A stretch of 38,450 nucleotides of DNA, from NCBI GenBank assembly GCA_014801235.1, contig JAAVEM010000025.1, forward strand, positions 42,681-81,130. Direction: 5' to 3'. The notes beneath the pieces are model-generated. The model had not been told where the DNA came from and ran no database searches. It was given only the letters and a program-made list of their open reading frames with translations. The position numbers were made by a program, and so were the translations under genes. Numbering within the stretch: the stretch's first letter is position 1; every line of letters starts with the position of its first letter. Shown here piece after piece: positions 9,728 through 20,271 of the stretch. The stretch is from Bacteroides sp. Its GTDB lineage: Bacteria; Bacteroidota; Bacteroidia; Bacteroidales; Muribaculaceae.

Positions 9728-12610
9728 TTATTTCTTTGTCGCTCTGCGCTTGTCGGTCAGATAAGCTACGGGAGCTGCAACAAAGATAGTTGCAAGAGTA
9801 CCGGTGATAACACCGAAGAGCATCGCGAATGTGAAGCTGCGGATTGATTCACCACCGAGGATGAAGATACACAGAAGCACGAGCAATGTAGATGCCGATG
9901 TCATGATGGTACGTCCCAGCGTGCTGTTGATTGACAGATTGACAGTGTTATAGAAATTCATCTTAGGATTAAGCTGAACGTTTTCACGAACACGGTCAAA
10001 GACAACCACCGTATCGTTGATCTGATAACCGATCACAGTAAGGATCGCAGCGATAAACGACTGGTCAATCTCCATCGAGAAAGGAAGAATACCCCAGAAG
10101 AGCGAGTAGAAGCCGATGATGGTGAAGGCGGTGAAAGCTACCGCTGCCAACGCTCCGACTGAGAATGCCACATTGTGGAAACGGAGAAGGATGTAGAGGA
10201 ACATCGCAATCAGTGAAAGAATAACGGCAACGTATGCGTCCTTCTTCATGTCGGCTGCAATGGTAGGACCAACCTTCTGCGAACTCTGGATACCCACGTT
10301 CTCATTGGTGGTCGAGAAGTCTTCAAGCGACATTCCGCCAAGTTCAGAGCTAAGTCCGTCATAAAGGATCTTAGTGATTTCAGCGTCAACGCCATCGGTT
10401 TCCTCGTCAATCTTATAGTTGGTTGAGATACGCACTTTAGTGTCATTGTCAATTGTGATGACAGAAAGCGAAGAGTTGGGGAACATCGGAGCGAGCTGGC
10501 TCTGAAGCTCGGCGGTCTTCACGGGATGATCAAACTGAACGATGTAGTTACGTCCACCCGAGAAGTCGATACCCTGGTTCATTCCGCGGGCAAAAAGCGA
10601 GATAACAACGATTACCACGAAAGCGGTGCAAACTCCGAATGCCACCTTGCGCTTGCCGAGGAAGTCAAACTTCGCGTTCTGGAACAAGTGTCCTGCAAAC
10701 TTGGTTGTGAAGGTGAGATTGAGGAACGGTTTGGTCTTGCCGAAAGCGATAAACACCAGTCGGGTCAAGAACACTGCCGTGAAGAACGAGCAGACAATAC
10801 CAATAATAAGAGTTGTCGCAAATCCCTTGATAGGACCGGTTCCGTAAAGAAGAAGGATAACCGCTGTGATGATTGAAGTCAAGTTAGAGTCGAAAATCGC
10901 TGAGAAAGCGTTGCTGTAACCGTCGGCGATTGCCTGGTGGATATTCTTTCCTGCGCGAAGCTCTTCCTTGGTACGCTCGAAGATAAGCACGTTAGCGTCG
11001 ACCGCCATACCGAGCGCAAGCACAATACCGGCGATACCTGAAAGCGTGAGCACTGCCTGGAACGATGCGAGAATACCCATCGTGAAGAACAGGTTGCAGA
11101 CAAGACCGATGTTGGCGATAAGTCCGGGGATGAAACCGTAGACAGCCATCATGAAAATCATGAGGAGAACAAGAGCGATAACGAATGACAGGAATCCGTC
11201 ATGGATAGCCTGCTTACCGAGCGACGGACCGATCACAGTGTCGCTTACGATGTCGACCTTAGCCGCCATCTTACCTGATTTAAGCACGTTGGCAAGGTCC
11301 TTCGCATCCTCAACCGAGAAGTTACCGGTGATTTGAGAACGGCCGCCCTCGATCACGCTGTTGATGCGCGGATAAGAATATACGTGTTCGTCAAGCACGA
11401 TAGCCACGGGCTTGCCGAGATTGTTCTGAGTCACGCGAGCCCAAGCCTTGGCGCCCTCGCTGTTCATGTCCATCGACACGTAGTTACCCTGCATGTTGTC
11501 AAAGTCGCTTGTAGCAGAAACAACTACATCGCCGGCAAGAGCGGGCTTGCCATTATTCGAGCGGAGAGCGATCAAAGTGTAAAGCTCTGCCTTGCGAACT
11601 GCATTGGTAGCGGTGTCGGTGTACTGAACCTCCTGAGGTTTAACCTCCCAGCGGAGTTTAAGATTTGAAGGAAGAATGCGCGCAGCGGTTGCAGTGCCGA
11701 GAATAGAGTCGATAACCTCACGATGGCGCTGAGTAGCCATACCGATCACCGGGCTTCCGGCATAACCGTTTCCGTCAAAGTAACCGAAGAATGTCTTTGC
11801 AACACCTGCCGAGTCAGTGCGAAGCGCCTGTTCAAGAGCCATAAGCTGTGACTGAATCTCATCAAGAGTGTAAACCTCATAGAATTCAAGATTAGCCGAA
11901 GCCTTGAGAAGCTCGCGAACACGGTCGTGCTCCTTAACGCCCGGAAGTTCAAGAAGAATCTGACCGTCCTTCTCAAGTTCCTGGATATTGGGAGCGACAA
12001 CGCCAAACTGGTCGATACGGTTGCGGAGCACGTTGGTTGAGCTTGACACACGGTCCTTAACCTCCTGCTTAACCTGAGCTTCCACCTGGGCGCGGTCTTC
12101 TCCGCGTTTAGCGACATTCTTGAAAACCACAGCCATGTCGGCGGTAGGATCAATGCGCTGATATTCTTTAAAGAAAGCGGCGACATAGTCGCTTGTCTTG
12201 GTTTTCTTAACTACCGAGTCGGTTGCCGCAATCACGCGGTTGAAAGTTTTGTTATCCTCGGCGTTTGCCATTGAACGCAAAATGTCGGGCACGGAAACCT
12301 GAAGAATCACGTTCATACCTCCCTTGAGGTCAAGACCGAGACCAACACCCATCTTCTGAACCTGATTGAAGGTGTAGCCGAATACTGGATAAACTTCCTC
12401 TTTACCGATTGAATCGATGTAATTTTTGTAAGCCTTCTGATAGGTGTCGCTATTGGCATCGCCGTTAGCGATTACCAACGCATAAGCCTCTGCTTTCTTC
12501 TCGTAACGGCTTGTTACCCAACTGAACGAGAGGTAAAACAGACACACGAGCACCAAGAAGATTGCTATCACACCGGAGATTACACTTCCGGTAGTACCTT
12601 TGCTTTGCAT
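9728..12610 (-). CDS. secDF: Protein translocase subunit SecDF (fused)
   Basis: 960 aa with both SecD (GLGLDLKGGMNVILQV, ALGMAVDANVLIFERTKEELR) and SecF (QGIDFSGGRNYIVQF, NDTVVVFDRVREN) modules. Confidence 0.95.
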   Translation of the reverse strand: MQSKGTTGSVISGVIAIFLVLVCLFYLSFSWVTSRYEKKAEAYALVIANGDANSDTYQKAYKNYIDSIGKEEVYPVFGYTFNQVQKMGVGLGLDLKGGMNVILQVSVPDILRSMANAEDNKTFNRVIAATDSVVKKTKTSDYVAAFFKEYQRIDPTADMAVVFKNVAKRGEDRAQVEAQVKQEVKDRVSSSTNVLRNRIDQFGVVAPNIQELEKDGQILLELPGVKEHDRVRELLKASANLEFYEVYTLDEIQSQLMALEQALRTDSAGVAKTFFGYFDGNGYAGSPVIGMATQRHREVIDSILGTATAARILPSNLKLRWEVKPQEVQYTDTATNAVRKAELYTLIALRSNNGKPALAGDVVVSATSDFDNMQGNYVSMDMNSEGAKAWARVTQNNLGKPVAIVLDEHVYSYPRINSVIEGGRSQITGNFSVEDAKDLANVLKSGKMAAKVDIVSDTVIGPSLGKQAIHDGFLSFVIALVLLMIFMMAVYGFIPGLIANIGLVCNLFFTMGILASFQAVLTLSGIAGIVLALGMAVDANVLIFERTKEELRAGKNIHQAIADGYSNAFSAIFDSNLTSIITAVILLLYGTGPIKGFATTLIIGIVCSFFTAVFLTRLVFIAFGKTKPFLNLTFTTKFAGHLFQNAKFDFLGKRKVAFGVCTAFVVIVVISLFARGMNQGIDFSGGRNYIVQFDHPVKTAELQSQLAPMFPNSSLSVITIDNDTKVRISTNYKIDEETDGVDAEITKILYDGLSSELGGMSLEDFSTTNENVGIQSSQKVGPTIAADMKKDAYVAVILSLIAMFLYILLRFHNVAFSVGALAAVAFTAFTIIGFYSLFWGILPFSMEIDQSFIAAILTVIGYQINDTVVVFDRVRENVQLNPKMNFYNTVNLSINSTLGRTIMTSASTLLVLLCIFILGGESIRSFTFAMLFGVITGTLATIFVAAPVAYLTDKRRATKK

Positions 12611-12668
12611 GTGTTGTTAGTGATATGATATTAAGTTATTAAATATAATTGCACGTTATTTCAGCGTG

Positions 12669-12676
12669 CAAATATA
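12669..12676 (-). promoter_or_regulatory. Predicted -7 box (TATATTTG) of secDF
   Basis: TAnnTTTG match about 60 nt upstream of the start; a small inverted repeat TGCACG/CGTGCA (12650-12670) overlaps the expected 5' end of the leader. Confidence 0.45.
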
Positions 12677-12716
12677 GTGTTTTTTTTCCTTATAGCCGAA
12701 ACTTGCGCCTATAATT

Positions 12717-13673
12717 TTAATACACAAGTGATATATTATCAATCCAGAGCGTCATTCCGGGGGTACCTTCATAAGCCACTCCACACCCCGACGAAGCCAT
12801 GACAAGCATGTGGGTGGGGATTGCCGACGCTTCGTCCCAACCAACCTCTTTCACCGGCACCATCTTCCCCTTGGAGTTTTTGGCATAGTAGCACCGGTCC
12901 TCAGGAATAAGCCCCATATAATCCTGATATTGAGGGTGTCCCGATATATTTCCATAAAGCACGTCGATTTCATGACCGTGAACCCACGGCGTGGACTTGC
13001 GGTAACGCTCCCGCCCCGTGCCGACGCGCTTGGCATATATGTTTCCGTCGGCATCCTCCCAGCGGCGCTGCAAAAGGATGTAGACTTCGGCAAAATCCTG
13101 TCCTGAAAGATTTTTCGTGGAGGTCCCCGTTGCCCTTATGCGTTGTGCCCCGTCGGGAATGAGCACCCTGTAGTCAAAGCGCAGGCTCTTCGGGCGGCGG
13201 GAGAACGGAATGCCCATCTCCATTTTCGAATAAGGATTGCTGGTGTTTCTTATCGGCTCCAGATTGTAGCCGAGATAAATCGAGCCCGAGACAAGGACTT
13301 TAAGATTAAGAAGCCCGAGCACCTTGACCGTTTCTATCTCGGTCATCATCTTGCAGCATCTGCCACCCGAAGGATTGACGTCGGGATAAACCGTGTTGCT
13401 CGCTTTCACCACGCCCATGACATCGGCATAGACATTGGAAGTCGCCCACGGCGAGCCTCCCATATTGCGGTAAGGCTCAGCCTTGTCGATAACCGTTTCG
13501 GGAGCTATCTCATAGACTTGGCGCGTATTGCCCCCTATCACCTTGGACTCCTTGATATTTCTCGTGACCCAGTTCTCAAAGTCGGCATATTTGACAAGCT
13601 GTGCGGTCTGAGCCTTCAGGCAATGCGCCGACAGCATGACCGACAGCATTAGAAACACACGTCGCGCTATCAT
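12717..13673 (-). CDS. PCMD-like (putative carbohydrate metabolism domain) secreted protein
   Basis: Signal peptide, [15 protein letters not shown]..., [13 protein letters not shown], terminal [10 protein letters not shown] typical of PCMD-type beta-sandwich proteins. Confidence 0.65.
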   Translation of the reverse strand: MIARRVFLMLSVMLSAHCLKAQTAQLVKYADFENWVTRNIKESKVIGGNTRQVYEIAPETVIDKAEPYRNMGGSPWATSNVYADVMGVVKASNTVYPDVNPSGGRCCKMMTEIETVKVLGLLNLKVLVSGSIYLGYNLEPIRNTSNPYSKMEMGIPFSRRPKSLRFDYRVLIPDGAQRIRATGTSTKNLSGQDFAEVYILLQRRWEDADGNIYAKRVGTGRERYRKSTPWVHGHEIDVLYGNISGHPQYQDYMGLIPEDRCYYAKNSKGKMVPVKEVGWDEASAIPTHMLVMASSGCGVAYEGTPGMTLWIDNISLVY

Positions 13674-14164
13674 TCCTCCACCTTATAGATAAGCGCGGTG
13701 GCAAAAGCGGCAACGCCCTCCCCGCGTCCTGTAAATCCGAGTTTTTCAGTTGTCGTCGCCTTCACCGACACTGCGTCGAGGTCAATATTCAGGTCGGCGG
13801 CGATACGTTCCCTCATCACGGGAATATGGTCAAACAACTTCGGAGCCTGCGCCATGATTGTCAGGTCAACATTGCCAGGCTTATATCCCTTCTCTTCCAA
13901 AAGTTCCCTTACGCGGCGGAGGAGAACGCGCGAATCCGCGCCCTTGAAGCGAGGATCAGTGTCAGGAAAATGGTAACCGATGTCGCGCAACGCCGCCGCT
14001 CCGAGAAGAGCGTCGCTCAACGCATGAAGAGCAACGTCGGCATCGCTATGCCCCAGAAGTCCCATATGATAAGGAACCTTAACTCCTCCTAACCACAATT
14101 CGCGTTCCTCAACAAGCCTGTGAACGTCAAAGCCGTTACCGACTCTTATCGATGTTATATTCAT
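13670..14164 (-). CDS. ispF: 2-C-methyl-D-erythritol 2,4-cyclodiphosphate synthase
   Basis: [64 protein letters not shown]; start MNITSIRVG chosen over the longer track ORF (to 14200). Confidence 0.95.
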   Translation of the reverse strand: MNITSIRVGNGFDVHRLVEERELWLGGVKVPYHMGLLGHSDADVALHALSDALLGAAALRDIGYHFPDTDPRFKGADSRVLLRRVRELLEEKGYKPGNVDLTIMAQAPKLFDHIPVMRERIAADLNIDLDAVSVKATTTEKLGFTGRGEGVAAFATALIYKVEE

Positions 14165-14219
14165 AACCATATCTTTATTTGATCTCTCTATTAACAACAA
14201 TCATGCCGCCAACAAAGAT

Positions 14220-15410
14220 TTATCGCCGTCCAAACATTTCCCTGATTCCGTCCATGTCAAACGACAGGGTAAAGCGCAGAGTCTGATCGAGAGGTGAAGT
14301 CTGAGCCGCAGCCATCATATAGGATGCGTCAAGACGAAGCACATTAAGCGAGAATCCGGCGCCGAGGGCGAAATATTTACGTCCCCCCTTGAACTCGTTC
14401 TCATAATAATAGCCGGCGCGGAGGAAGAACTGCTGATTGTAGCTGTATTCCGCTCCGAGCGACCAGGTTATTTCCCTCAGCTCCTCTTTGAAACCGCCGG
14501 GAGCGTCGCTGAACGATTTGAAAATACCGGTTATCGGCGACATATTTTCCCAGTTTTCCTCAGCGTCGAGATACTCCTGCTGACCTTCGGGAGTATCGGC
14601 ATAGTCACTCTGCCTCGGCTTGGTCGGCACAAGAAGCTTGTTCAAGTCAAGCGACAGGGCAAGATTGTGATAGTCGGCAAGCGGGAACATGAACGAGGTT
14701 CCGATGCGCAGATTCGTAGGCAAGAAAGCGGGACTCTCGCCATCATTGTAGCTCACTTTCGAGCCGATGTTGGAAATATCCCAGCCCCATGACCACTGGC
14801 ACTCATTGCGCCCCACAATAGGATAAGTGGTGTAGTAGCCCGAGAGGTCGGCAGAGAAAGCCGACGCGCCCGACATCTGGTCGCCCGAATTGGACGGAGA
14901 GAAACCCAATGCCGAATATATGTAACGCAGCACCACTCCCATCGAGAATTTTTCCGAAAGTTTACGCGAGTAGCCCACATCGACCGACATCTCATAGGGA
15001 TTGATCGACTGCCCGCCAAAATCACTCGAGGTGTTCACCTCGCCCAGCGAGAAGTAGCGCAGCGACGCGCTCACCGCCTGATTGTCATCCTGACCGAGCT
15101 TCCAGTAGCCTGAAAGATTGGCGAGGAAAATATCATTGACGATTTTGCGGAGCCAGGGAGTATAGCTAAGCGAAACGCCTCCGCCGCTATAAGCGAACGC
15201 ATACTTCGACGGGTTCCAGAACTGCGAATTGACATCGGGGTCGGTTGCCGCGCCAAGGTCGCCCATCGCCGCGCCGCGAGCGTCGGGGGCGATTGACAAC
15301 GAGGTTACACCGGTCTCCACCGGGTTGAATTCATTCTTATTCTGGGCAGCAAGTTCCGAGCAGCATCCAAGAACGAGCGCCAATGCTATGAAATAATGCT
15401 TAATTGCCAT
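14220..15410 (-). CDS. porV: Type IX secretion system outer membrane protein PorV (LptO)
   Basis: NPVETGVTSLSIAPDARGAAMGDLGAATDPDVNSQFWNPSKYAF N-terminal signature; full-length beta-barrel. Confidence 0.85.
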   Translation of the reverse strand: MAIKHYFIALALVLGCCSELAAQNKNEFNPVETGVTSLSIAPDARGAAMGDLGAATDPDVNSQFWNPSKYAFAYSGGGVSLSYTPWLRKIVNDIFLANLSGYWKLGQDDNQAVSASLRYFSLGEVNTSSDFGGQSINPYEMSVDVGYSRKLSEKFSMGVVLRYIYSALGFSPSNSGDQMSGASAFSADLSGYYTTYPIVGRNECQWSWGWDISNIGSKVSYNDGESPAFLPTNLRIGTSFMFPLADYHNLALSLDLNKLLVPTKPRQSDYADTPEGQQEYLDAEENWENMSPITGIFKSFSDAPGGFKEELREITWSLGAEYSYNQQFFLRAGYYYENEFKGGRKYFALGAGFSLNVLRLDASYMMAAAQTSPLDQTLRFTLSFDMDGIREMFGRR

Positions 15411-15546
15411 TGCAGAGAAAATAATATACTATTTTAACTCTAAATTCATCATTTTATTGTAACCACGCCAACTTATTTAGACTACTTCCCGCAAAATGCC
15501 AACGCAGTGGCGGCTATTTTCGACGGAAGGGGCATTAAAACGACAA

Positions 15547-15576
15547 GTCCGGACGGCTATGTAAAGCCATCCGGAC
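15547..15576 (-). terminator. Terminator downstream of asnS
   Basis: 12-bp stem GTCCGGAUGGCU/AGCCGUCCGGAC (one G-U) followed by TTGTCGTTTT on the minus strand. Confidence 0.65.
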
Positions 15577-15605
15577 CATCGCTATATGCGTCTCACCTTA
15601 AAAGG

Positions 15606-16997
15606 TTAGAATTCAGCATTGTTAGGAGTGCGCGGGAACGGAATCACGTCGCGGATATTGGTCATTCCGGTCACGAAGAGCACAAGACGCTCGAATCCGA
15701 GTCCGAAACCTGCGTGAGGCACTGTTCCGAAACGGCGGGTATCGAGATACCACCACATGTCCTTCATGGGGATGCCAAGCTCGTTGATGCGGCTCTCAAG
15801 CTTCTCAAAGCTCTCCTCACGTTCCGATCCGCCGATGATTTCACCGATTTTCGGGAAAAGCACATCCATCGCGCGCACAGTCTTTCCATCCTCGTTCAGC
15901 TTCATATAGAACGCCTTGATTTCCTTCGGATAGTCGGTCAGGATAACAGGCTTCTTGAAATGCTCCTCAACAAGGAATCGTTCGTGCTCGCTCTGAAGAT
16001 CAGCGCCCCAGTAAACCGGGAACTCGAATTTGTGTCCCGATTCCTCAAGAATCTTCACACCCTCGGTATAAGTGAGTCTCACAAACTCATTGTCAACCAC
16101 AAATTTCAATCGCTCAACCAACTCCGGGTCATAGTGCTCAGCAAGGAAAGCGATGTCGTCAGGACAATTGTCAAGAGCGTAGCGGATACAGTATTTGATA
16201 AACTCCTCGGCGAGATCCATGTTGTCGGTGATGTCAAAGAAAGCAACTTCAGGCTCGATCATCCAGAATTCCGACAAGTGGCGCGGAGTGTTGGAGTTCT
16301 CTGCGCGGAATGTAGGTCCAAACGTGTAGATCGCGCCAAGAGCGGTAGCTCCAAGCTCCCCTTCAAGCTGACCCGACACGGTAAGCGCGGTGGGCTTGCC
16401 GAAGAAATCGGCTGAGAAATCCACCTTTCCGTCTTCAGCTTTGGGCAGATTGTTCAAGTCGAGAGTAGTCACCTGGAACATCGCTCCCGCGCCCTCGCAG
16501 TCGCTGGCGGTGATGAGCGGAGTGTTCAGATAGAAATAGCCTCTCTCCTGGAAAAATTTATGGATGGCGAATGCAAGCGCGCTGCGCACTCGAAGCACCG
16601 CCCCGAATGTATTCGTGCGAGGACGGAGATGAGCCTTCTCGCGAAGGAATTCGAGAGTGTGACCCTTCTTCTGCAACGGATAGATGTTAGGATCGGCTGT
16701 TCCGAAAATTTCAAGTTTTTCAGCCTGCACCTCAACCGACTGCCCCTAGCCCATTGACTCGACAAGAATACCGTCGACCTTAAGCGATGAGCCGGTTGTG
16801 ATAGCCTTCAGATCATCTTCCGAGAACTTGGCGAGGTCAAAAACAATCTGCACGTTCTTCACCGAAGAACCGTCGTTCAATGCAACAAACTGCACATGCT
16901 TGTTGCCGCGTCGTGTACGCACCCATCCCATCACACACACTTCTTTGCCAAGAAGTTCGGGAGAGGTGAACAAGTCTTTTATCTTAGTACGTTTCAT
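15606..16997 (-). pseudogene. asnS: Asparaginyl-tRNA synthetase, reading frame interrupted by one in-frame TAG (16746-16748)
   Basis: The 16746-16997 ORF ([45 protein letters not shown]...[10 protein letters not shown]) and the 15606-16730 ORF are in the same frame; the joint reads [54 protein letters not shown]. Typed pseudogene for the interruption only; function may be intact. Confidence 0.9.
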
Positions 16998-17017
16998 TCC
17001 TGATGTTATTTTTTCAT

Positions 17018-18598
17018 TTATTCAAATGAGCCCATTTTCAAGAAGTTCACCTCTTCCTGAGTGAGGTAACGCCATCTGCCGCGGGGCAGATTCTTCTTGG
17101 TGAGACCTGCAAAATAAACTCGGTCAAGTTTTGTCACGTGATATCCGAGGCTTTCGAATATGCGTCTCACGATGCGGTTGCGTCCCGAGTGGATCTCTAT
17201 ACCCGCCTGATTGCGGTCGGTCTCGGTGGCATAGCTGATAGCGTCGGCATGGATCGGTCCGTCCTCAAGCTCGATGCCGTCGGCGATAGCCTGCATGTCA
17301 TCTTCTGAAATATCCTTGTCGGTCCACACGTGATAGATCTTCTTCTTTACATACTTAGGATGAGTGAGCTTTGAAGCCAAATCACCGTCATTTGTAAGAA
17401 GGAGCACACCGGTGGTGTTGCGGTCAAGACGCCCAACGGGATAAATACGTTCGTTGCATGCGCCCTTCACGAGATCCATCACCGTGGTTCTGCCGTTGGG
17501 ATCGTCGCTTGTAGTGACACAATCCTTCGGCTTGTTCAGAAGTATGTAGCACTTGCTCTCCAGCGTAACTACTTTTTCATCATATTCCACTACATCGCTG
17601 TGGGAAATCTTAGTTCCGAGTTCGGTGACAACCTCGCCGTTAACCTTCACAAGACCCTGAGAGATAAACTCGTCAGCCTCGCGACGCGAGCAAATTCCGG
17701 CATTAGCCATGAACTTGTTCAAGCGAATCTGCTCATCGGGATCGGGTATAGGCATTTCATACTCGATGCGCTTGGGACGCGGCACGAAGCTCTTGCCCGG
17801 GCGCTGGAATCCCTGCTGGCGATTGCCCTGCTGACGGTTGTTATTATAAGATCTCGGTCCGCCCTGCTGACGATTGTTGTTATAACCGCCCTGCTGGTTG
17901 TTGTAGCCGTAACCGCCCTGTTGACGGTTGTTGTTGTAACCGCCCTGCTGACGGTTGTTGTTGTAGCCGCCCTGCTGACGGTTGTTGCTGTAGCCGCCCT
18001 GCTGACGGTTGTTGTTGTAGCCGCCCTGCTGACGGTTGTTGTTATAGCCGCCCTGCTGACGGTTGTTGTTATAGCCGCCTTGCTGACGGTTGTTATTATA
18101 GCCGCCTTGCTGACGGTTATTGTTGTAGCCGCCCTGACGGTTATTATTGTAGCGATTATATCCGCCCTGCTGACGGTTGTTGTTGTAACCGCCCTGCTGG
18201 CTATAGCCTGTAGTCGGGGCGCTTTCAGTTGAAGCCGATTCAGCTGCCGAGCTCTCAACGCCATCTACCGGCTGAGATTGCTGCTGATACTGGCGAGGCT
18301 GATAGCCGCCCTGCTGGTTATTGTAACGGTTGTAACCGCCCTGCTGACGGTTGTTGTTATATCCTCCCTGATTGTTGTAGCCTGATCTTCCGTTATTATA
18401 TCCCCGCTGAACATACGGACGGGGCTGATAGGGACGGTCGTAGCCCGAATACTCCCTGCGCGGAGCGTCAGATGAAGATTCGCCGGCGCCTGCCGTGCGA
18501 TCCGAGTTGTTAAACAAACCATCGCCCGATGAAGACGCGGCAATACGGTTCTCCCCTATGCGGGGACGTCTTGGTTTCTTTTCTTCGCTGCTGTCCAT
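17018..18598 (-). CDS. rRNA pseudouridine synthase (RluB/RsuA family) with long Q/N/G/Y/R-rich N-terminal repeat domain
   Basis: C-terminal S4 domain plus RsuA/RluB catalytic motif ([33 protein letters not shown]); N-terminal repeats GGYNNNRQQ. Confidence 0.92.
   Translation of the reverse strand: MDSSEEKKPRRPRIGENRIAASSSGDGLFNNSDRTAGAGESSSDAPRREYSGYDRPYQPRPYVQRGYNNGRSGYNNQGGYNNNRQQGGYNRYNNQQGGYQPRQYQQQSQPVDGVESSAAESASTESAPTTGYSQQGGYNNNRQQGGYNRYNNNRQGGYNNNRQQGGYNNNRQQGGYNNNRQQGGYNNNRQQGGYNNNRQQGGYSNNRQQGGYNNNRQQGGYNNNRQQGGYGYNNQQGGYNNNRQQGGPRSYNNNRQQGNRQQGFQRPGKSFVPRPKRIEYEMPIPDPDEQIRLNKFMANAGICSRREADEFISQGLVKVNGEVVTELGTKISHSDVVEYDEKVVTLESKCYILLNKPKDCVTTSDDPNGRTTVMDLVKGACNERIYPVGRLDRNTTGVLLLTNDGDLASKLTHPKYVKKKIYHVWTDKDISEDDMQAIADGIELEDGPIHADAISYATETDRNQAGIEIHSGRNRIVRRIFESLGYHVTKLDRVYFAGLTKKNLPRGRWRYLTQEEVNFLKMGSFE
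17905..18135 (-). repeat. In-frame 27-bp tandem repeat encoding GGYNNNRQQ
   Basis: About eight consecutive near-identical units CTGCTGACGGTTGTTGTTGTAGCCGCC (plus strand); further degenerate units extend to about 17810 and 18440. Confidence 0.9.
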
Positions 18599-18904
18599 GA
18601 TTACCTTGAATTAGTGCTGTTAGTTACTGCCTCGCGGCGTTAATAAAAATCTTAAAGCTTTAATAATTAATTGCTGACTCTCTTAATAAACCTTCATTAA
18701 GTTTAGGTATACAAGTTCTTATGCCAATTCTCAAATTATAATAGATTGATATGGCACAATACCATCCACAATTTCCTATAATTTTTCGCAAATTTAAGTT
18801 TTTTCCTCAAAACTCCAACCGAATCGCTCCAAAACTTTTCTCAAAAAAACATAAAAACCCTCTATTTTAACATTTTCAGCCTCCGCATATAGCCGGAAAA
18901 CGAG

Positions 18905-18912
18905 TAAATTTG
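18905..18912 (+). promoter_or_regulatory. Predicted -7 box (TAAATTTG) of dinB, inside the inverted repeat CGAGT-N9-ACTCG (18901-18919)
   Basis: TAnnTTTG match 7 nt before the dinB ATG; flanking perfect 5-bp inverted repeat. Confidence 0.45.
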
Positions 18913-18919
18913 TAACTCG

Positions 18920-20026
18920 ATGGAGCAACGGAAAATCATACACATCGACATGGACGCCTTCTATGCTTCGGTCGAGCAGCGCGACAATCCCGAATTGAGA
19001 GGCAAGCCGGTGGCGGTAGGACACGCCGATGCGCGCGGAGTCGTGGCGGCGTCAAGCTACGAGGCGCGCCGCTTCGGAGTCAAGTCGGCGATGTCGTCGC
19101 AGAAAGCCAAGCGGTTATGCCCCGACCTGATATTTGTCAGAGGACGCATGAGCCATTACAAAGAGGTGTCACAACAGATCCACGCCATTTTCCACGAATA
19201 CACCGACATCATCGAGCCTCTTTCGCTCGACGAGGCTTTTCTCGACGTGACCGTCAACAAGCCGGGCATAACTCTTGCCGTCGACATCGCCCGGGAGATA
19301 AAAGCAAAAATAAGGGAGCGGCTTAACCTGATAGCGTCAGCCGGAGTGTCCTACAACAAGTTTCTCGCGAAAATCGCCTCAGACTATCGCAAGCCCGACG
19401 GGCTATGCACCATCCACCCCTCCGTAGCGCTTGATTTCATAGCCAAAATTCCGATTGAATACTTTTGGGGCGTAGGTCCAAAAACGGCGCAAAAAATGCA
19501 CGCGCTTGGCATTCACACCGGCGCCGAATTGCGCGATTGGCCGCTCCATCTGCTCACTCGGGAATTTGGCAAAGCCGGAAAAATCTACTTTGACTTTGCC
19601 CGAGGCATCGACAACCGCCCCGTCGAAACCGAGCGCATACGCAAGTCCATCGGGTGTGAATGCACCTACGACCACGACCTGAGCGCCGACGAAGAAATCG
19701 ACGAGGCGTTGACCGACCTCACCAACGAACTGCTCGGAAGATTGTCACGCAAACAATTTCTCGGACCCACGCTGACCCTTAAAGTGAAATTTCACGACTT
19801 CACCCAAATCACCCGAAGCATCACGAAGGAATTCAACTTCTCGTCGTTTGAGACAATACGCCACGCCGCCGACTATCTCATCTCAGGGGTAGACTATGCA
19901 GCCAAGCCGGTAAGGCTCATGGGGCTAACCGTTTCCAATCCCCATTCCGACCAGCATCCGGCAGAAAAAAGAGACTCCTCCAACTGGCGCCAACTTCTGC
20001 TCGACTTCGAAAACACGCCCTATTGA
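18920..20026 (+). CDS. dinB: DNA polymerase IV
   Basis: IIHIDMDAFYASVEQRDNPELRGKPVAVG; EPLSLDEAFLDVT; GVSYNKFLAKIASDYRKPDGL. Confidence 0.95.
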   Translation: MEQRKIIHIDMDAFYASVEQRDNPELRGKPVAVGHADARGVVAASSYEARRFGVKSAMSSQKAKRLCPDLIFVRGRMSHYKEVSQQIHAIFHEYTDIIEPLSLDEAFLDVTVNKPGITLAVDIAREIKAKIRERLNLIASAGVSYNKFLAKIASDYRKPDGLCTIHPSVALDFIAKIPIEYFWGVGPKTAQKMHALGIHTGAELRDWPLHLLTREFGKAGKIYFDFARGIDNRPVETERIRKSIGCECTYDHDLSADEEIDEALTDLTNELLGRLSRKQFLGPTLTLKVKFHDFTQITRSITKEFNFSSFETIRHAADYLISGVDYAAKPVRLMGLTVSNPHSDQHPAEKRDSSNWRQLLLDFENTPY

Positions 20027-20238
20027 CACCACTCCCGCGGTCCTCGGCAAGTTTACGCTGCTTCTATGATTCATAGCTGAGCAATAGCCTGTTCCTGAAC
20101 CACAGCGCATCACTGCCGATTTTTCCTCACAAAAAGCCATTCAATACATTTATGCGATATTTATGCAATAAATTCATGCCCTAAAAAAGAATTTTGCAAC
20201 TAATTTCGCCCGATAATTACATTTTAGATTATTTTTAG

Positions 20239-20246
20239 TAAATTTG
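20239..20246 (+). promoter_or_regulatory. Predicted -7 box (TAAATTTG) of the malic enzyme gene
   Basis: TAnnTTTG match 26 nt upstream of ATG 20272. Confidence 0.5.
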
Positions 20247-20271
20247 CGGATATTCTAACAACCTAAGGAAA

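Noticed and set aside
17600-18232. Plus-strand ORF with hydrophobic repeats ([12 protein letters not shown])
   Set aside because: Antisense reading of the GGYNNNRQQ tandem repeat; artefact of the repeat.
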